Assembly: GCA_031550535.1 (NCBI GenBank)
Contig: JAVBOM010000064.1
Span: 1 to 64,000, forward strand
DNA from: Avichristensenella sp031550535
Lineage (GTDB): Bacteria; Bacillota; Clostridia; Christensenellales; Aristaeellaceae
Length of the DNA: 64,000 nt
Direction: 5' to 3'
Below, piece after piece: positions 7,895 to 16,364 of this stretch. How positions within the stretch are numbered: position 1 is the stretch's first letter; each line of letters begins with the position of its first letter. The notes under the pieces are model-generated. The model worked only from the letters and a program-made list of their open reading frames with translations. It was not told the DNA's origin and did no database searches. Position numbers and translations under genes: made by a program.

Positions 7895-9031
7895 CTACCC
7901 CCGATACGGCGCGGGTGTGATGTTCCCCAGGATCATCGGCCTACTCGCGCCGGTCGCGCTGGGTACGTTGCTCGGCCGCCCATGCATCGTCTCGTGCGCC
8001 ATCAGCGCGAACGCGACGGCCTCCTTGGAATCCGAGTTCCAGCCCAGGTCCTCCTGCGTGATCACGCGGCATTCGGGCAGTAGCGTCGCGATGTCGTCGT
8101 GCATGGCGCGGTTGTGGCTGCCGCCGCCGGACAGGATGACCTCCTTGGCCGGGCAGCGCGGGAACACGTACGCGCGGTAGTTCTCCGCGATGGACTGGGC
8201 GGTGTAGCGCGTCGCGGTGGCGATCCAGTCCGCGGGGGCAATGCCAGGATGATCGCGGAGCGCGGCCTCCACAAACTGCGCGCCGTACAGCTCGCGGCCC
8301 GTGGCCTTGGGTGGTGGGGCCATCACATACGGAATGGCCATCCATTCGGCGAGCAGCGCCTCGTTCACCCGGCCCGTCTTGGCGATCGCGCCGCCGTCGT
8401 CAAAGTCCAGATCGTAAAAATGCTTCACCAGCGCGTTGATGATCATGTTGGCGGGGCCGGTATCGAAGGCGAACACATCGTTCAGCGCGCAGTTCGCGGG
8501 CAGACCGGTCACGTTGCCGATGCCGCCCAGGTTTTGCAGCGCGCGCGGCTTGTCCGACCGGTAGAGCAGGTACTCGGCGTACGGCACCAGCGGCGCGCCG
8601 CGCCCGCCGGCGGCCATGTCCATCGCGCGGAAGCTGGAGACGACGGTCGCGCCCGTCTCGTACGCGATGATGGCGGGCTCGCCGATCTGCAGCGTGGACG
8701 CGAGGTACTCGCCCTCGTCCTCGGCGAAGTGGTACACGGTCTGCCCGTGCGAGCCGATGCATTCTACGGAATCCGGCGCGATGCCCGCCTCCGCGCAGAC
8801 CGCCTTGGCCGCCTCCGCGAACCAGTAGCCGATCTCCACGTTCAGGCTGCACGTCAGGGCGATGTTTGATTTCGTCAGCGAGCAGCAGTCCAGAATCCTC
8901 TGGCGCAGCGCGTCCGGCATGGGCAGCGTGACAAACGCGGCCGGGCGGATGGATTTCCCTTCGATTTCGATCAGCGCGGCGTCGCATCCGTCCAGGGAGG
9001 TGCCGCTGATGAGGCCGATGGCATAGGGCAT
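7895..9031 (-). CDS. anmK: Anhydro-N-acetylmuramic acid kinase
   Basis: 378-residue ASKHA-fold kinase that hydrolyses and phosphorylates 1,6-anhydroMurNAc to MurNAc-6-phosphate, the MurQ substrate. Seen are the phosphate-binding GLISGTSLDGCD (residues 6-17), GSHGQTVYHF, NLGGIGNVT, FDTGPANMIIN and the late LSGGGSHN. Length is typical. The start has AAAGGAG at ideal spacing. AnhydroMurNAc arises from lytic transglycosylases, so the pair with MurQ implies that anhydro-muropeptides are produced or taken up. Located between murQ and an SH3b wall protein. Confidence 0.97.
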   Translation of the reverse strand: MPYAIGLISGTSLDGCDAALIEIEGKSIRPAAFVTLPMPDALRQRILDCCSLTKSNIALTCSLNVEIGYWFAEAAKAVCAEAGIAPDSVECIGSHGQTVYHFAEDEGEYLASTLQIGEPAIIAYETGATVVSSFRAMDMAAGGRGAPLVPYAEYLLYRSDKPRALQNLGGIGNVTGLPANCALNDVFAFDTGPANMIINALVKHFYDLDFDDGGAIAKTGRVNEALLAEWMAIPYVMAPPPKATGRELYGAQFVEAALRDHPGIAPADWIATATRYTAQSIAENYRAYVFPRCPAKEVILSGGGSHNRAMHDDIATLLPECRVITQEDLGWNSDSKEAVAFALMAHETMHGRPSNVPSATGASRPMILGNITPAPYRG

Positions 9032-9107
9032 GGTAAAGTCTCCTTTAGCTAATGGAATTGATTCATCGGGAGCAGGCGCGTTTGAAAATCGCTTCGTGTG
9101 TGGCGGA

Positions 9108-10457
9108 TTACGTCAACCCCAACGTCCCTGCCACCCACGGGCTTTGGCTGTCCTTGCGTTTTGCGATCATCAGCCATCCGTCGTAGATCCTGCCTGGCTC
9201 AAACCCCATCTCGTAACTGCCGGTCACGACATTGAACTCACACAGGAAGACGATGAAGTTGGGTGAAATCACCGTATCAGAGAACGACAGAAGCATCTCA
9301 TCCGAGCGCGCTTCATCGTACCACAAACGCACCATTTCGCAGCCAGTGTAGTTCTCCTGAAAAAACTTCACGATGGACGCGGCGGCGGCGTCCAGGTCCG
9401 TTTGGCTGAACGGGTGTGTCGTGGCCGGATCATACGATATCACCACATTTGTGGTGACACCGGCTATCCTGCTACCGCCGCCCGCGCTCCCCGTGCCGCC
9501 GATCGGCGTGAGGTATTTCGCCATCATATAGCCGATCTTGCCATCGATGCGGACATGATGCCAGGTCGTGCCCACGCCCAGCACCTCCACCTTCGTGCCG
9601 TTGTCGTATTTGCCCAGGGAAGCGGCTTTATCAGACATCTCCGCACGCAGATTCAACCGATCGGCAGATACCGGATTGCTCACCGTTAGCGTAGGTATGG
9701 CGGAAATCACGGAGCCGGCCGTCAAGAACTTCCGCTGCATATAGCCGACTGCATTCCCGATGCGCACCTCGGCCCAGTCACCCGATGGATAGGACAGCAC
9801 CTCGACCGATACGCCGTTGTAATACTTGCCCAGTGAAGTCGCATTGCTGCGCGGCGCGGTTCGCAGGTGTAAACGATCCATGGGGATGGGGTTGTTGACA
9901 TGTAGCCAATTTGCCCCTGGAATGACACCGCTGCCGCTTCCCGATGATTCGAAAGCCAACCCCGATGTCAGCAAATAAGCGGTCAAGTTCTCATGCCGGA
10001 CATGGCACCACTGCTCGCCCCAACCCAATACCGCAACCGTCGTCCCGTTTTCCACGAATGTGTACGTGGCGGCACTAACGGAAGGCTCCTCTCGCAGATT
10101 CAAGCCCGTCCCATTCTTGTTGCTGACCGCAACCAAGGGGATGGCGGATGCGACCGGGGTCGACGGATTATGAACCAGATACTTCGCTTGCATGTATCCC
10201 TTGACGCTTCTTTGCCCCTCCACCGCCACATGGATCCAGCCGTTTTCGGGCCGCGAAAGGGCCTCCAGCCGCACCCCGTTGTAATAACGGCCAAGGGACG
10301 GCGCCGACATATCGGGCCGTGTCCGAAGGTTCAGCCGTTCCGCCGAGTCTGGATTGTTCACCACATACAGGACTTCGCCGGGAACAGGGTCAAACGCCAG
10401 CGCGTAACCGGACAGCATCGCGCATAGCAGGATGATGGCGCATACCGCTTTCTTCAT
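9108..10457 (-). CDS. Secreted protein with four SH3b repeats and an unknown C-terminal domain
   Basis: 449 residues with a Sec signal peptide (MKKAVCAIILLCAMLSGYALA). Four bacterial SH3 repeats follow, at about 28-95, 108-168, 185-250 and 257-318. Each has the LNLR or LHLR...G(R/K)YYNG or similar pattern and ends in GYM or AYL. The final 120 residues form a separate domain around SYDPATTHPFSQTDLDAAAA and FLCEFNVVTGSYEMGFEPG that I do not recognise. SH3b repeats usually bind peptidoglycan, so a wall-associated location is likely. It follows the recycling genes and precedes nothing obviously co-transcribed. Confidence 0.85.
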   Translation of the reverse strand: MKKAVCAIILLCAMLSGYALAFDPVPGEVLYVVNNPDSAERLNLRTRPDMSAPSLGRYYNGVRLEALSRPENGWIHVAVEGQRSVKGYMQAKYLVHNPSTPVASAIPLVAVSNKNGTGLNLREEPSVSAATYTFVENGTTVAVLGWGEQWCHVRHENLTAYLLTSGLAFESSGSGSGVIPGANWLHVNNPIPMDRLHLRTAPRSNATSLGKYYNGVSVEVLSYPSGDWAEVRIGNAVGYMQRKFLTAGSVISAIPTLTVSNPVSADRLNLRAEMSDKAASLGKYDNGTKVEVLGVGTTWHHVRIDGKIGYMMAKYLTPIGGTGSAGGGSRIAGVTTNVVISYDPATTHPFSQTDLDAAAASIVKFFQENYTGCEMVRLWYDEARSDEMLLSFSDTVISPNFIVFLCEFNVVTGSYEMGFEPGRIYDGWLMIAKRKDSQSPWVAGTLGLT

Positions 10458-10545
10458 CGGTCATTCCTCTCATTTTTGCCAGGGAAAGCCCTTTGCTCAA
10501 TGATGGCTCCCTTGCAATACTTTTCTACGGGGATGCCGATTCTTT

Positions 10546-11517
10546 TCATCCGGCGTGGTGGCAAGCCACCCGGTGATTGCCCGCCACATCCACCGCGTCC
10601 GGCATATTTTCCTTGCAAATCTCCGTCACCCTCGGGCACCGCGTATGGAACGGACATCCGCTCGGCGGGTTCGCGGGGCTGGGCACATCGCCCATCAGCA
10701 CAATGTGCTTCCGCTTGTTCAGCGGGTCGTGCGAGGGCACGGCGGACAAGAGCGCCTGTGTGTACGGGTGCAGCGGGTTGTCGTAAATCGCCTTCGTGTC
10801 GCCCGTCTCCACGATGTACCCCAGGTACATCACGCCCACGTTGTCGCTGATGTGCCGGACGACGTTCAGGTCGTGCGAAATGAAGATCAGCGACAGCTCC
10901 ATGTCGCGCTGCAGTTCCATCAGCAGGTTCAGAATCTGCGCCTGGATGGATACGTCCAGCGCGGAAATCGGCTCGTCCGCGACCACAAAGCGCGGGCGGC
11001 TGATCAGCGCGCGGGCGATGGAGATGCGCTGCTTCTGCCCGCCGGAGAACTGGTGCGGGTAGCGGCTGCCCTGGTCCGGCGTCAGGCCGACCTGCCGCAT
11101 CATCTCGTCCACCTTGTCGCGTATTTCAGCGTCGGACAGGTTCTTGTAGTGCACGCGCAGCGGCTCGGACAGCAGGCGGCGCACGTTCATGCGCGGGTTC
11201 AGCGAGCTGTACGGGTTCTGGAAGATGAACTGCATATCCCGCCGCTTGGCGCGCAGCGCGTCCGCGTCCAGGGCCGCGATGTTTTCACCGGCGAAAATCA
11301 CTTCGCCGCCCGTCGGCTCGATCAGCCGCAGGATGCTCGTGCCCGTGGTGCTCTTGCCGCAGCCGCTCTCGCCCACCAGGGCGAACACCTCGCGGTTGCC
11401 CACGGTGAAGCTGATGTCCTCCACGGCGTGCACATAGCCCACGGTCTTGCGCATCACGCCGCGCTTGATGGGGAAGTACGTTTTCAGGTGGCGCACATCC
11501 AGCAATACGTCGCTCAC
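10546..11517 (-). CDS. Oligopeptide/dipeptide ABC transporter ATPase, DppF/OppF type
   Basis: 323-residue cytoplasmic ATPase. Walker A is GESGCGKST, the signature FSGGQKQRI, and Walker B with the catalytic Glu is VADEP. The C-terminal oligopeptide-type Cys motif is CPFHTRCP near 290-297. The start is GTG, overlapping the TGA of the upstream ATPase gene as GTGA, which implies translational coupling. It is the last gene of the transporter operon. In this context it probably imports wall peptides or muropeptides; ligand is inferred. Confidence 0.93.
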   Translation of the reverse strand: MSDVLLDVRHLKTYFPIKRGVMRKTVGYVHAVEDISFTVGNREVFALVGESGCGKSTTGTSILRLIEPTGGEVIFAGENIAALDADALRAKRRDMQFIFQNPYSSLNPRMNVRRLLSEPLRVHYKNLSDAEIRDKVDEMMRQVGLTPDQGSRYPHQFSGGQKQRISIARALISRPRFVVADEPISALDVSIQAQILNLLMELQRDMELSLIFISHDLNVVRHISDNVGVMYLGYIVETGDTKAIYDNPLHPYTQALLSAVPSHDPLNKRKHIVLMGDVPSPANPPSGCPFHTRCPRVTEICKENMPDAVDVAGNHRVACHHAG

Positions 11518-12506
11518 GCGCTCGCCCCCTCTCCGTGCAGGAAACAGCGGCACAGATGCCCGGGCGCGACCTCGGAAAGTTTCGGCATCGCCTGGCGGCA
11601 GCGATCCTCGCAGCGCGCGCAGCGGTCGGCGAAACGGCAGCCCTTCGCCCACGCGCCGCCCGGCGGCACCATGCCGGGGATGGTGTACAGCGCCTTTTCC
11701 TCCCCGCCCAGCGACGTGACCGCGCGGAGCAGACCGGTCGTGTACGGGTGCGCCGTCTGGTGAAATAGCTCGGCAACGGGCGCCTGCTCCACCACCTGCC
11801 CGGCGTAGAACACGGCCACCTCCTCGCACGTCTCGGCGATGACGCCTAGATCGTGCGTAATCATGATGATCGACGTGTCGCGCGATTCCTTCAGCCCGTT
11901 CATCAGGTCCAAGATCTGCGCCTGGATTGTCACGTCCAGCGCCGTCGTCGGCTCATCCGCGATCAGGAGGCGCGGGTCGTTGATCAGCGCGATGGCAATC
12001 ATGATGCGCTGCAATTGCCCGCCGGAAAGCTGGTGCGGGTAGCATTTCAGCGTCTGCTCCGGGCGCGGGATGTTCACCTTGCGCAGCATGGCGAGCGACA
12101 GATCCGCGATCTCCGCCCTGGACAGCCCGGCGCGGTGGAATTCCAGCGCCTCCATCATCTGGTATTCGACGGTGAAAATCGGGTCCAGCGCGGTCATCGG
12201 CTCCTGGAAGATCATGGAGATCTCCTTGCCGCGCAGCTTCCGCATTTTGTCCACCGGCATTTGCAGCAGCTCCACCTCGCCCGCGAGGCTGTCGAACCGG
12301 ATCGTGCCCTCGCCCGCCCGCAGCGGGTAGGGGAGAAGCTGCATGATGGCGCTGGCTGTCACGCTCTTACCGCAGCCGCTTTCGCCCACGATGCCAAAGC
12401 TCTGCTTTTTCCGTATGGTCAGGTCCACGGTGTCCACAAGCTGGACAGTGCCCTTGCCGCGCGGCGTCTCAATGCGGAGGCCGCGAATTTCAACCAGGTT
12501 TTCCAT
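11514..12506 (-). CDS. Oligopeptide/dipeptide ABC transporter ATPase, DppD/OppD type
   Basis: 330-residue partner ATPase with GESGCGKSV, LSGGQLQRI, LIADEPTTALDVT and the C-terminal Cys cluster CRFADRCARCEDRC found in peptide importers, which can hold an iron-sulphur cluster. It follows the permease gene after 14 bases and overlaps the next ATPase by four bases. Works as a heterodimer with its neighbour under the two permeases. Confidence 0.94.
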   Translation of the reverse strand: MENLVEIRGLRIETPRGKGTVQLVDTVDLTIRKKQSFGIVGESGCGKSVTASAIMQLLPYPLRAGEGTIRFDSLAGEVELLQMPVDKMRKLRGKEISMIFQEPMTALDPIFTVEYQMMEALEFHRAGLSRAEIADLSLAMLRKVNIPRPEQTLKCYPHQLSGGQLQRIMIAIALINDPRLLIADEPTTALDVTIQAQILDLMNGLKESRDTSIIMITHDLGVIAETCEEVAVFYAGQVVEQAPVAELFHQTAHPYTTGLLRAVTSLGGEEKALYTIPGMVPPGGAWAKGCRFADRCARCEDRCRQAMPKLSEVAPGHLCRCFLHGEGASA

Positions 12507-12520
12507 TCGTCGCCCGCCTC

Positions 12521-13399
12521 CTATACTTTCAGCTTCGGGTCCAGCACGTCGCGCAGGCTGTCGCCCAGGATGTTAAAGGACAGAATCGTCAGGATGATGA
12601 ACAGCGCCGGAAAAATGACCAGCCACGGGGCCAGCTCCATGTACTTGCGCGCGTCCGACAGCATGGAACCCCACGACGGGTCCGGCGGCTGGATGCCCAG
12701 GCCCAGGAAGCTCATGGACGCCTCCGTCAGGATCGCGCCGGACAGCGCCAGCGTTGCCTGCACGGTGAACGGGGCCAGCACGTTCGGCGTGACATGCACG
12801 AACAGGATCTTGGCCGGCGCAAGGCCGATGGACCGCGCGTTCTTGATGTAGTCCATGGATTTCACGGATTTGACCGACGCGCGCACCGTCCGGGTAAAGA
12901 CCGGGATGTTGACGATGCCGATGGCGATCATCGTGTTGATGATGCTCGGCCCCAGCGCCGAGACGATGAACAGCGCCAAAAGAATCGACGGGAACGCGAA
13001 GATGATGTCCATCACCATCATGATGACGCTCTCCGCCTTGCCCTCGAAAAACCCCGCGATCATGCCGAACACGTAACCGAACCCGGCCGCGATGCCCACG
13101 GACACAATGCCCACCAGCAGCGACACGCGCGCGCCGAACACGATGCGGCTGAACACGTCGCGGCCGAAGTTGTCCGTGCCGAACAGGTAGGTCAGGCTCG
13201 GGGCGGCCAGCTTGGCCTTGGGGTGCATCTTCGCCACGTCATACGGCGCGATCAGCGGGGCGAACACGGCCAGCAGCACGATCAGCGCGATGCCGAGCAT
13301 GCCCGCCCGGCCCAGGCCGTCCTGCCAGAGCTGCGTCAAAACGCTCTCGTTGCCGGGGAGCGCCCGCTGCATGGCCTTTTCGCTTGTTTTTGCCTTCAT
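12521..13399 (-). CDS. Peptide ABC transporter permease, DppC/OppC type
   Basis: 292-residue inner-membrane permease. An N-terminal membrane segment (GMLGIALIVLLAVFAPLIAPY) precedes the BPD transmembrane domain. The EAA-like loop region is ARSIGLAPAKILFVHVTPN. The frame stays open upstream through a repeat element, but the start chosen has AAGGAGG eight bases before it and a normal OppC N-terminus, so the upstream codons are discarded. Third structural gene of the transporter operon. Confidence 0.94.
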   Translation of the reverse strand: MKAKTSEKAMQRALPGNESVLTQLWQDGLGRAGMLGIALIVLLAVFAPLIAPYDVAKMHPKAKLAAPSLTYLFGTDNFGRDVFSRIVFGARVSLLVGIVSVGIAAGFGYVFGMIAGFFEGKAESVIMMVMDIIFAFPSILLALFIVSALGPSIINTMIAIGIVNIPVFTRTVRASVKSVKSMDYIKNARSIGLAPAKILFVHVTPNVLAPFTVQATLALSGAILTEASMSFLGLGIQPPDPSWGSMLSDARKYMELAPWLVIFPALFIILTILSFNILGDSLRDVLDPKLKV

Positions 13400-13416
13400 T
13401 GGACGCCCTCCTTGAT

Positions 13417-13471
13417 GGCGGCGCTGATTTGAAAAATCGGGCGCCATAAGGGGATTTCGCAAGAAATCCTC
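13417..13471 (-). repeat. REP-like double-hairpin element
   Basis: Minus-orientation copy filling the gap between the two permease genes. It would be transcribed as an intra-operon structure. Confidence 0.85.
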
Positions 13472-13474
13472 TCC

Positions 13475-14419
13475 TTACTCATACTGGATGCGCGGGTCGA
13501 TGTACGTATACAGAATATCGACCAGCAGGTTGATGACGACGTAAATGAGCGCGATGAACAGCACGCACCCCTGCACGACCGGGTAATCGCGCTGGGAGAT
13601 GCCGGTCAGCGTGTACTGGCCCAGCCCCGGGATGGAGAAAATCTGCTCGATGACCACCGTACCGCCCAGCAGCGAGCCCATCTGCATGCCCACCAGCGTG
13701 ATGATCGGAATGCAGCCGTTCTTCAGCGCGTGGCGGAAGATGGTGATCCGCTCGGACGCGCCCTTGGCGCGCACGGCCTTGATGAAGTCCTGCCGCAGCA
13801 CCTCCAGGATGGACGAGCGTGTCATCCGCATGACGGAGCCCGCCATCACGGAGCCGAGGATCATCGCGGGCAGGACCATGATTTGCAGGTTTTTGCCCGG
13901 GTTTTGCAGCAGCGACGCATACCCCACCGGCGTGGAGTACCCGAACACCTTCGACAACAGCAGGATCATCAGTGTGGCGGAGGCGAAGTTCGGCACCGAC
14001 ACGCCCAAAAGCGCAAACACGCGCACGCCCTTGTCAATAGGGCGATTGCGCTTCAGGGCTGAAATGATGCCCAGCGGAATGGCGATGATCCAGGAGAACA
14101 GACAGCCCAAAATGGCCAGCTCCGCCGTGATGGAGAACCGGCGCATGATCTCGGGAAACACGGGCGCGCCCGTGCGGAACGACTCGCCAAAGTTGCCCGT
14201 GAGCGCCCTGCCGAGCCAGGTGAAGTACTGGACGACAACCGGTTTGTCCAAGCCCAGCTTGACCTCCCACGCCGCGCGGAGTTCCGGCGTGGCCTCAATG
14301 CCCAGGATGCCGCTGACGACGCTCCCCGGCACGAGCTGCATGATGAAAAAGACACAGATGCTGATGCCCAGCAGCACGGGGATGAGCAGGAGCAGCCTGC
14401 GCAGGATGTAGTCACGCAT
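13475..14419 (-). CDS. Peptide ABC transporter permease, DppB/OppB type
   Basis: 314-residue permease beginning with the characteristic MRDYILRRLLLLIPVLLGI and containing LGLDKPVVVQYFTWLGRALTGN typical of OppB/DppB. About six membrane segments. The EAA-type loop is VRAKGASERITIFRHALKN, and the C-terminus LLVDILYTYIDPRI is conserved. A TAAGGAGG sequence lies 11 bases before the ATG. A four-copy repeat array separates it from the upstream binding-protein gene. Confidence 0.95.
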   Translation of the reverse strand: MRDYILRRLLLLIPVLLGISICVFFIMQLVPGSVVSGILGIEATPELRAAWEVKLGLDKPVVVQYFTWLGRALTGNFGESFRTGAPVFPEIMRRFSITAELAILGCLFSWIIAIPLGIISALKRNRPIDKGVRVFALLGVSVPNFASATLMILLLSKVFGYSTPVGYASLLQNPGKNLQIMVLPAMILGSVMAGSVMRMTRSSILEVLRQDFIKAVRAKGASERITIFRHALKNGCIPIITLVGMQMGSLLGGTVVIEQIFSIPGLGQYTLTGISQRDYPVVQGCVLFIALIYVVINLLVDILYTYIDPRIQYE

Positions 14420-14443
14420 GGCGGTGTTGACCTCCTTACCTGT

Positions 14444-14696
14444 AAGGTAGGGATTTCTCGCGAAATCCCCTTATGGCGCCCGATTGTTCCAATCAGCGCC
14501 GCCGTCAAGGTAGGGATTTCTCGCGAAATCCCTTTATGGCGCCCGATTGCTTCAATCAGCGCCGCCGTCAAGGTAGGGATTTCTCGCGAAATCCCTTTAT
14601 GGCGTCCGATTGCTTCAATCAGCGCCGCCGTCAAGGTGGGGATTTCTCGCGAAATCCCCTTATGGCGCCCGATTGCTTCAATCAGCGCCGCCGTCT
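14444..14696 (+). repeat. Four tandem 63-bp REP-like elements
   Basis: Four copies with an exact period of 63 bases and very few differences (GATTGTTCC against GATTGCTTC; one GGCGTCC). Each carries the hairpin GGATTTCTCGCGAAATCC. The array lies between the binding-protein gene and the first permease gene of one operon. Structured RNA at that point is known in other bacteria to stabilise upstream mRNA or reduce downstream expression. Confidence 0.93.
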
Positions 14697-14779
14697 ATGA
14701 TAAAACACCAAGGAGGGGGACGCCGGGACCCCGTCCCGAGGCATCCGCCCTCCCTTACATTTACCGGAATTACAGTGGC

Positions 14780-16297
14780 TTACTCAAAGTGCGCGTTCAG
14801 CAGATCATACGGAGCGGCGGCGCTGGGCGTGTAGCCCGCGACACGCTGCGACGCGAGGAAGAACTCGCGCGGGCTGCACACGGTCACGTTCGGGCACTCG
14901 TCCAGGATGATCTCGATGGCTTCTTTGTAATACGCCTCGCGCTCGTCCGGGTCGGTCGTGCCGGCGCCCAGTTCGCACAGCTCGTCCACGCGGGCGTTGG
15001 AGTACTCGGCGATGTTGGCGCTGTTGCCGGTCTTGAAGAAGAACGCGACGCCGCGGCTCGGGTCGGAGCCCGCGCCGTTCTGGCACGCCATCATCTGGAA
15101 CTCATGCTTGCCCCACAGGTCCACGTACTCGGCATTTTCCTTGTTGACCACGTTCACCTTGATGCCGATCTCGGCGAGCTGCTGCTGCACGACCGCGCCC
15201 ATGTCGCGGAGCGTGTCCAGCAGACCCACGATCAATTCGACCTCAAAGCCGTCCGGATAGCCGGCCTCGGCCAGCAGGGCCTTGGCCTTCTCAATATCCT
15301 GCTGGTACATCGGGTGCGCTGTCACGTCGACCGCCCAGCGGCCCATGGAGGCGGGCACGAAGCCGGAAATCTCGGCCTCGCCGTTGAACGCCATGTCCAC
15401 GATCTCCTCGCGGTTCAGGGCGAGCGACACGGCCTGACGGACGCGCACGTCCGCAAACGGCTCAAACTTCGTTACATTCAGGCAGAGCGTGCAGTAGTTT
15501 CTGGACTGGTAGGCCAGCGTCTTGATGTTCGCGTCATTCGTCACCAGGGCCAGCATCGCCGTGTCGGCGTTGATGACATCCACGGTGCCGGTGCGCAGCG
15601 CGGCCAGGCGGGCGGCGCTGTCCGTCATCACGTAGTACTCGATCGCGTCAAACTCCGGCTTGTCCGCCACAAAGTACGCGTCGTACTTGTTGAGCTTCAC
15701 AACGTTGTCCGGAACCCACTCGCCCAGCGTGTAGGGGCCGGTGCCGCCGTCGGCGCGCAGCAGGTCGCCGTTTTCCTCCACGACTTCCTTGCAGACGACC
15801 GCGCAGTAGTTGCTGGAAAGGCTGGCCAGGAACGGCGCGGTGATGCTCTTCAGCGTCATCTTCACCGTGAACTCGTCCACAACCTCCACGGACTCAATGT
15901 TGCCGGCGTAGCTGGCGCTGTTGCCCAGCATGCCCGCGTCCGGCGTCAAAATGCGCTCAAAGCTGTATTTGACATCCTCGGCGGTCATTTTGCGGCCGTT
16001 GTGGAAATTTACATCGTCGCGCAGGTGGAAAATATAGGTCACGTCGTCCGGCTGTTCCCAGCTCGTGGCCAGCTCGGGCACGACGTCCAGGTTCTCGTCC
16101 ACGTCGATCAGCGTGTTATACACCTGCGAAATGACGCGCAACGACGCGACCGCGGAAATGGTGTGCGGGTCAAAGCCGATGGGTTCGGCATCGGTACCGA
16201 AGCGCAGCACGTTGTCCGTGGCTTCCGCCGCCGCGACGGCCGACACGCCGCCCAGCAGCATCAGAACGGATAACACCAAGGCAAGCATTTTTTTCAT
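14780..16297 (-). CDS. Extracellular peptide-binding protein, SBP family 5
   Basis: 505 residues. A signal peptide (MKKMLALVLSVLMLLGGVSAVAAAEA) leads to a family 5 solute-binding protein: LRFGTDAEPIGFDPHT, the conserved region DDVTYIFHLRDDVNFHNGRKMTAEDVKYSFER, and VRQAVSLALNREEIV. It delivers peptides to the downstream permease. The signal peptide lacks a lipobox cysteine, unlike most Gram-positive binding proteins, so anchoring is unclear. The start follows AGAAGG. First transporter gene of the operon, 68 bases after the serine hydrolase gene. Confidence 0.93.
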   Translation of the reverse strand: MKKMLALVLSVLMLLGGVSAVAAAEATDNVLRFGTDAEPIGFDPHTISAVASLRVISQVYNTLIDVDENLDVVPELATSWEQPDDVTYIFHLRDDVNFHNGRKMTAEDVKYSFERILTPDAGMLGNSASYAGNIESVEVVDEFTVKMTLKSITAPFLASLSSNYCAVVCKEVVEENGDLLRADGGTGPYTLGEWVPDNVVKLNKYDAYFVADKPEFDAIEYYVMTDSAARLAALRTGTVDVINADTAMLALVTNDANIKTLAYQSRNYCTLCLNVTKFEPFADVRVRQAVSLALNREEIVDMAFNGEAEISGFVPASMGRWAVDVTAHPMYQQDIEKAKALLAEAGYPDGFEVELIVGLLDTLRDMGAVVQQQLAEIGIKVNVVNKENAEYVDLWGKHEFQMMACQNGAGSDPSRGVAFFFKTGNSANIAEYSNARVDELCELGAGTTDPDEREAYYKEAIEIILDECPNVTVCSPREFFLASQRVAGYTPSAAAPYDLLNAHFE

Positions 16298-16364
16298 GAT
16301 TCTACCTTCTTTCAATGAATCTCTATTCAAAGCCCGGCTTTCAGCGGACTTCAAATCATTTGTT

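Noticed and set aside
11285..11829. N-terminal extension of the DppF-type ATPase and another frame across the junction
   Set aside because: The extension overlaps the DppD coding sequence; the GTGA overlap gives a normal start.
14053..14634. Frame with three MTAALIEAIGRHKGISREIP repeats
   Set aside because: Translation of the 63-bp repeat array on the minus strand, running into antisense or out-of-frame permease sequence.
14636..16273. 545-residue frame antisense to the peptide-binding protein
   Set aside because: Shadow of a well-identified gene; starts inside the repeat array.
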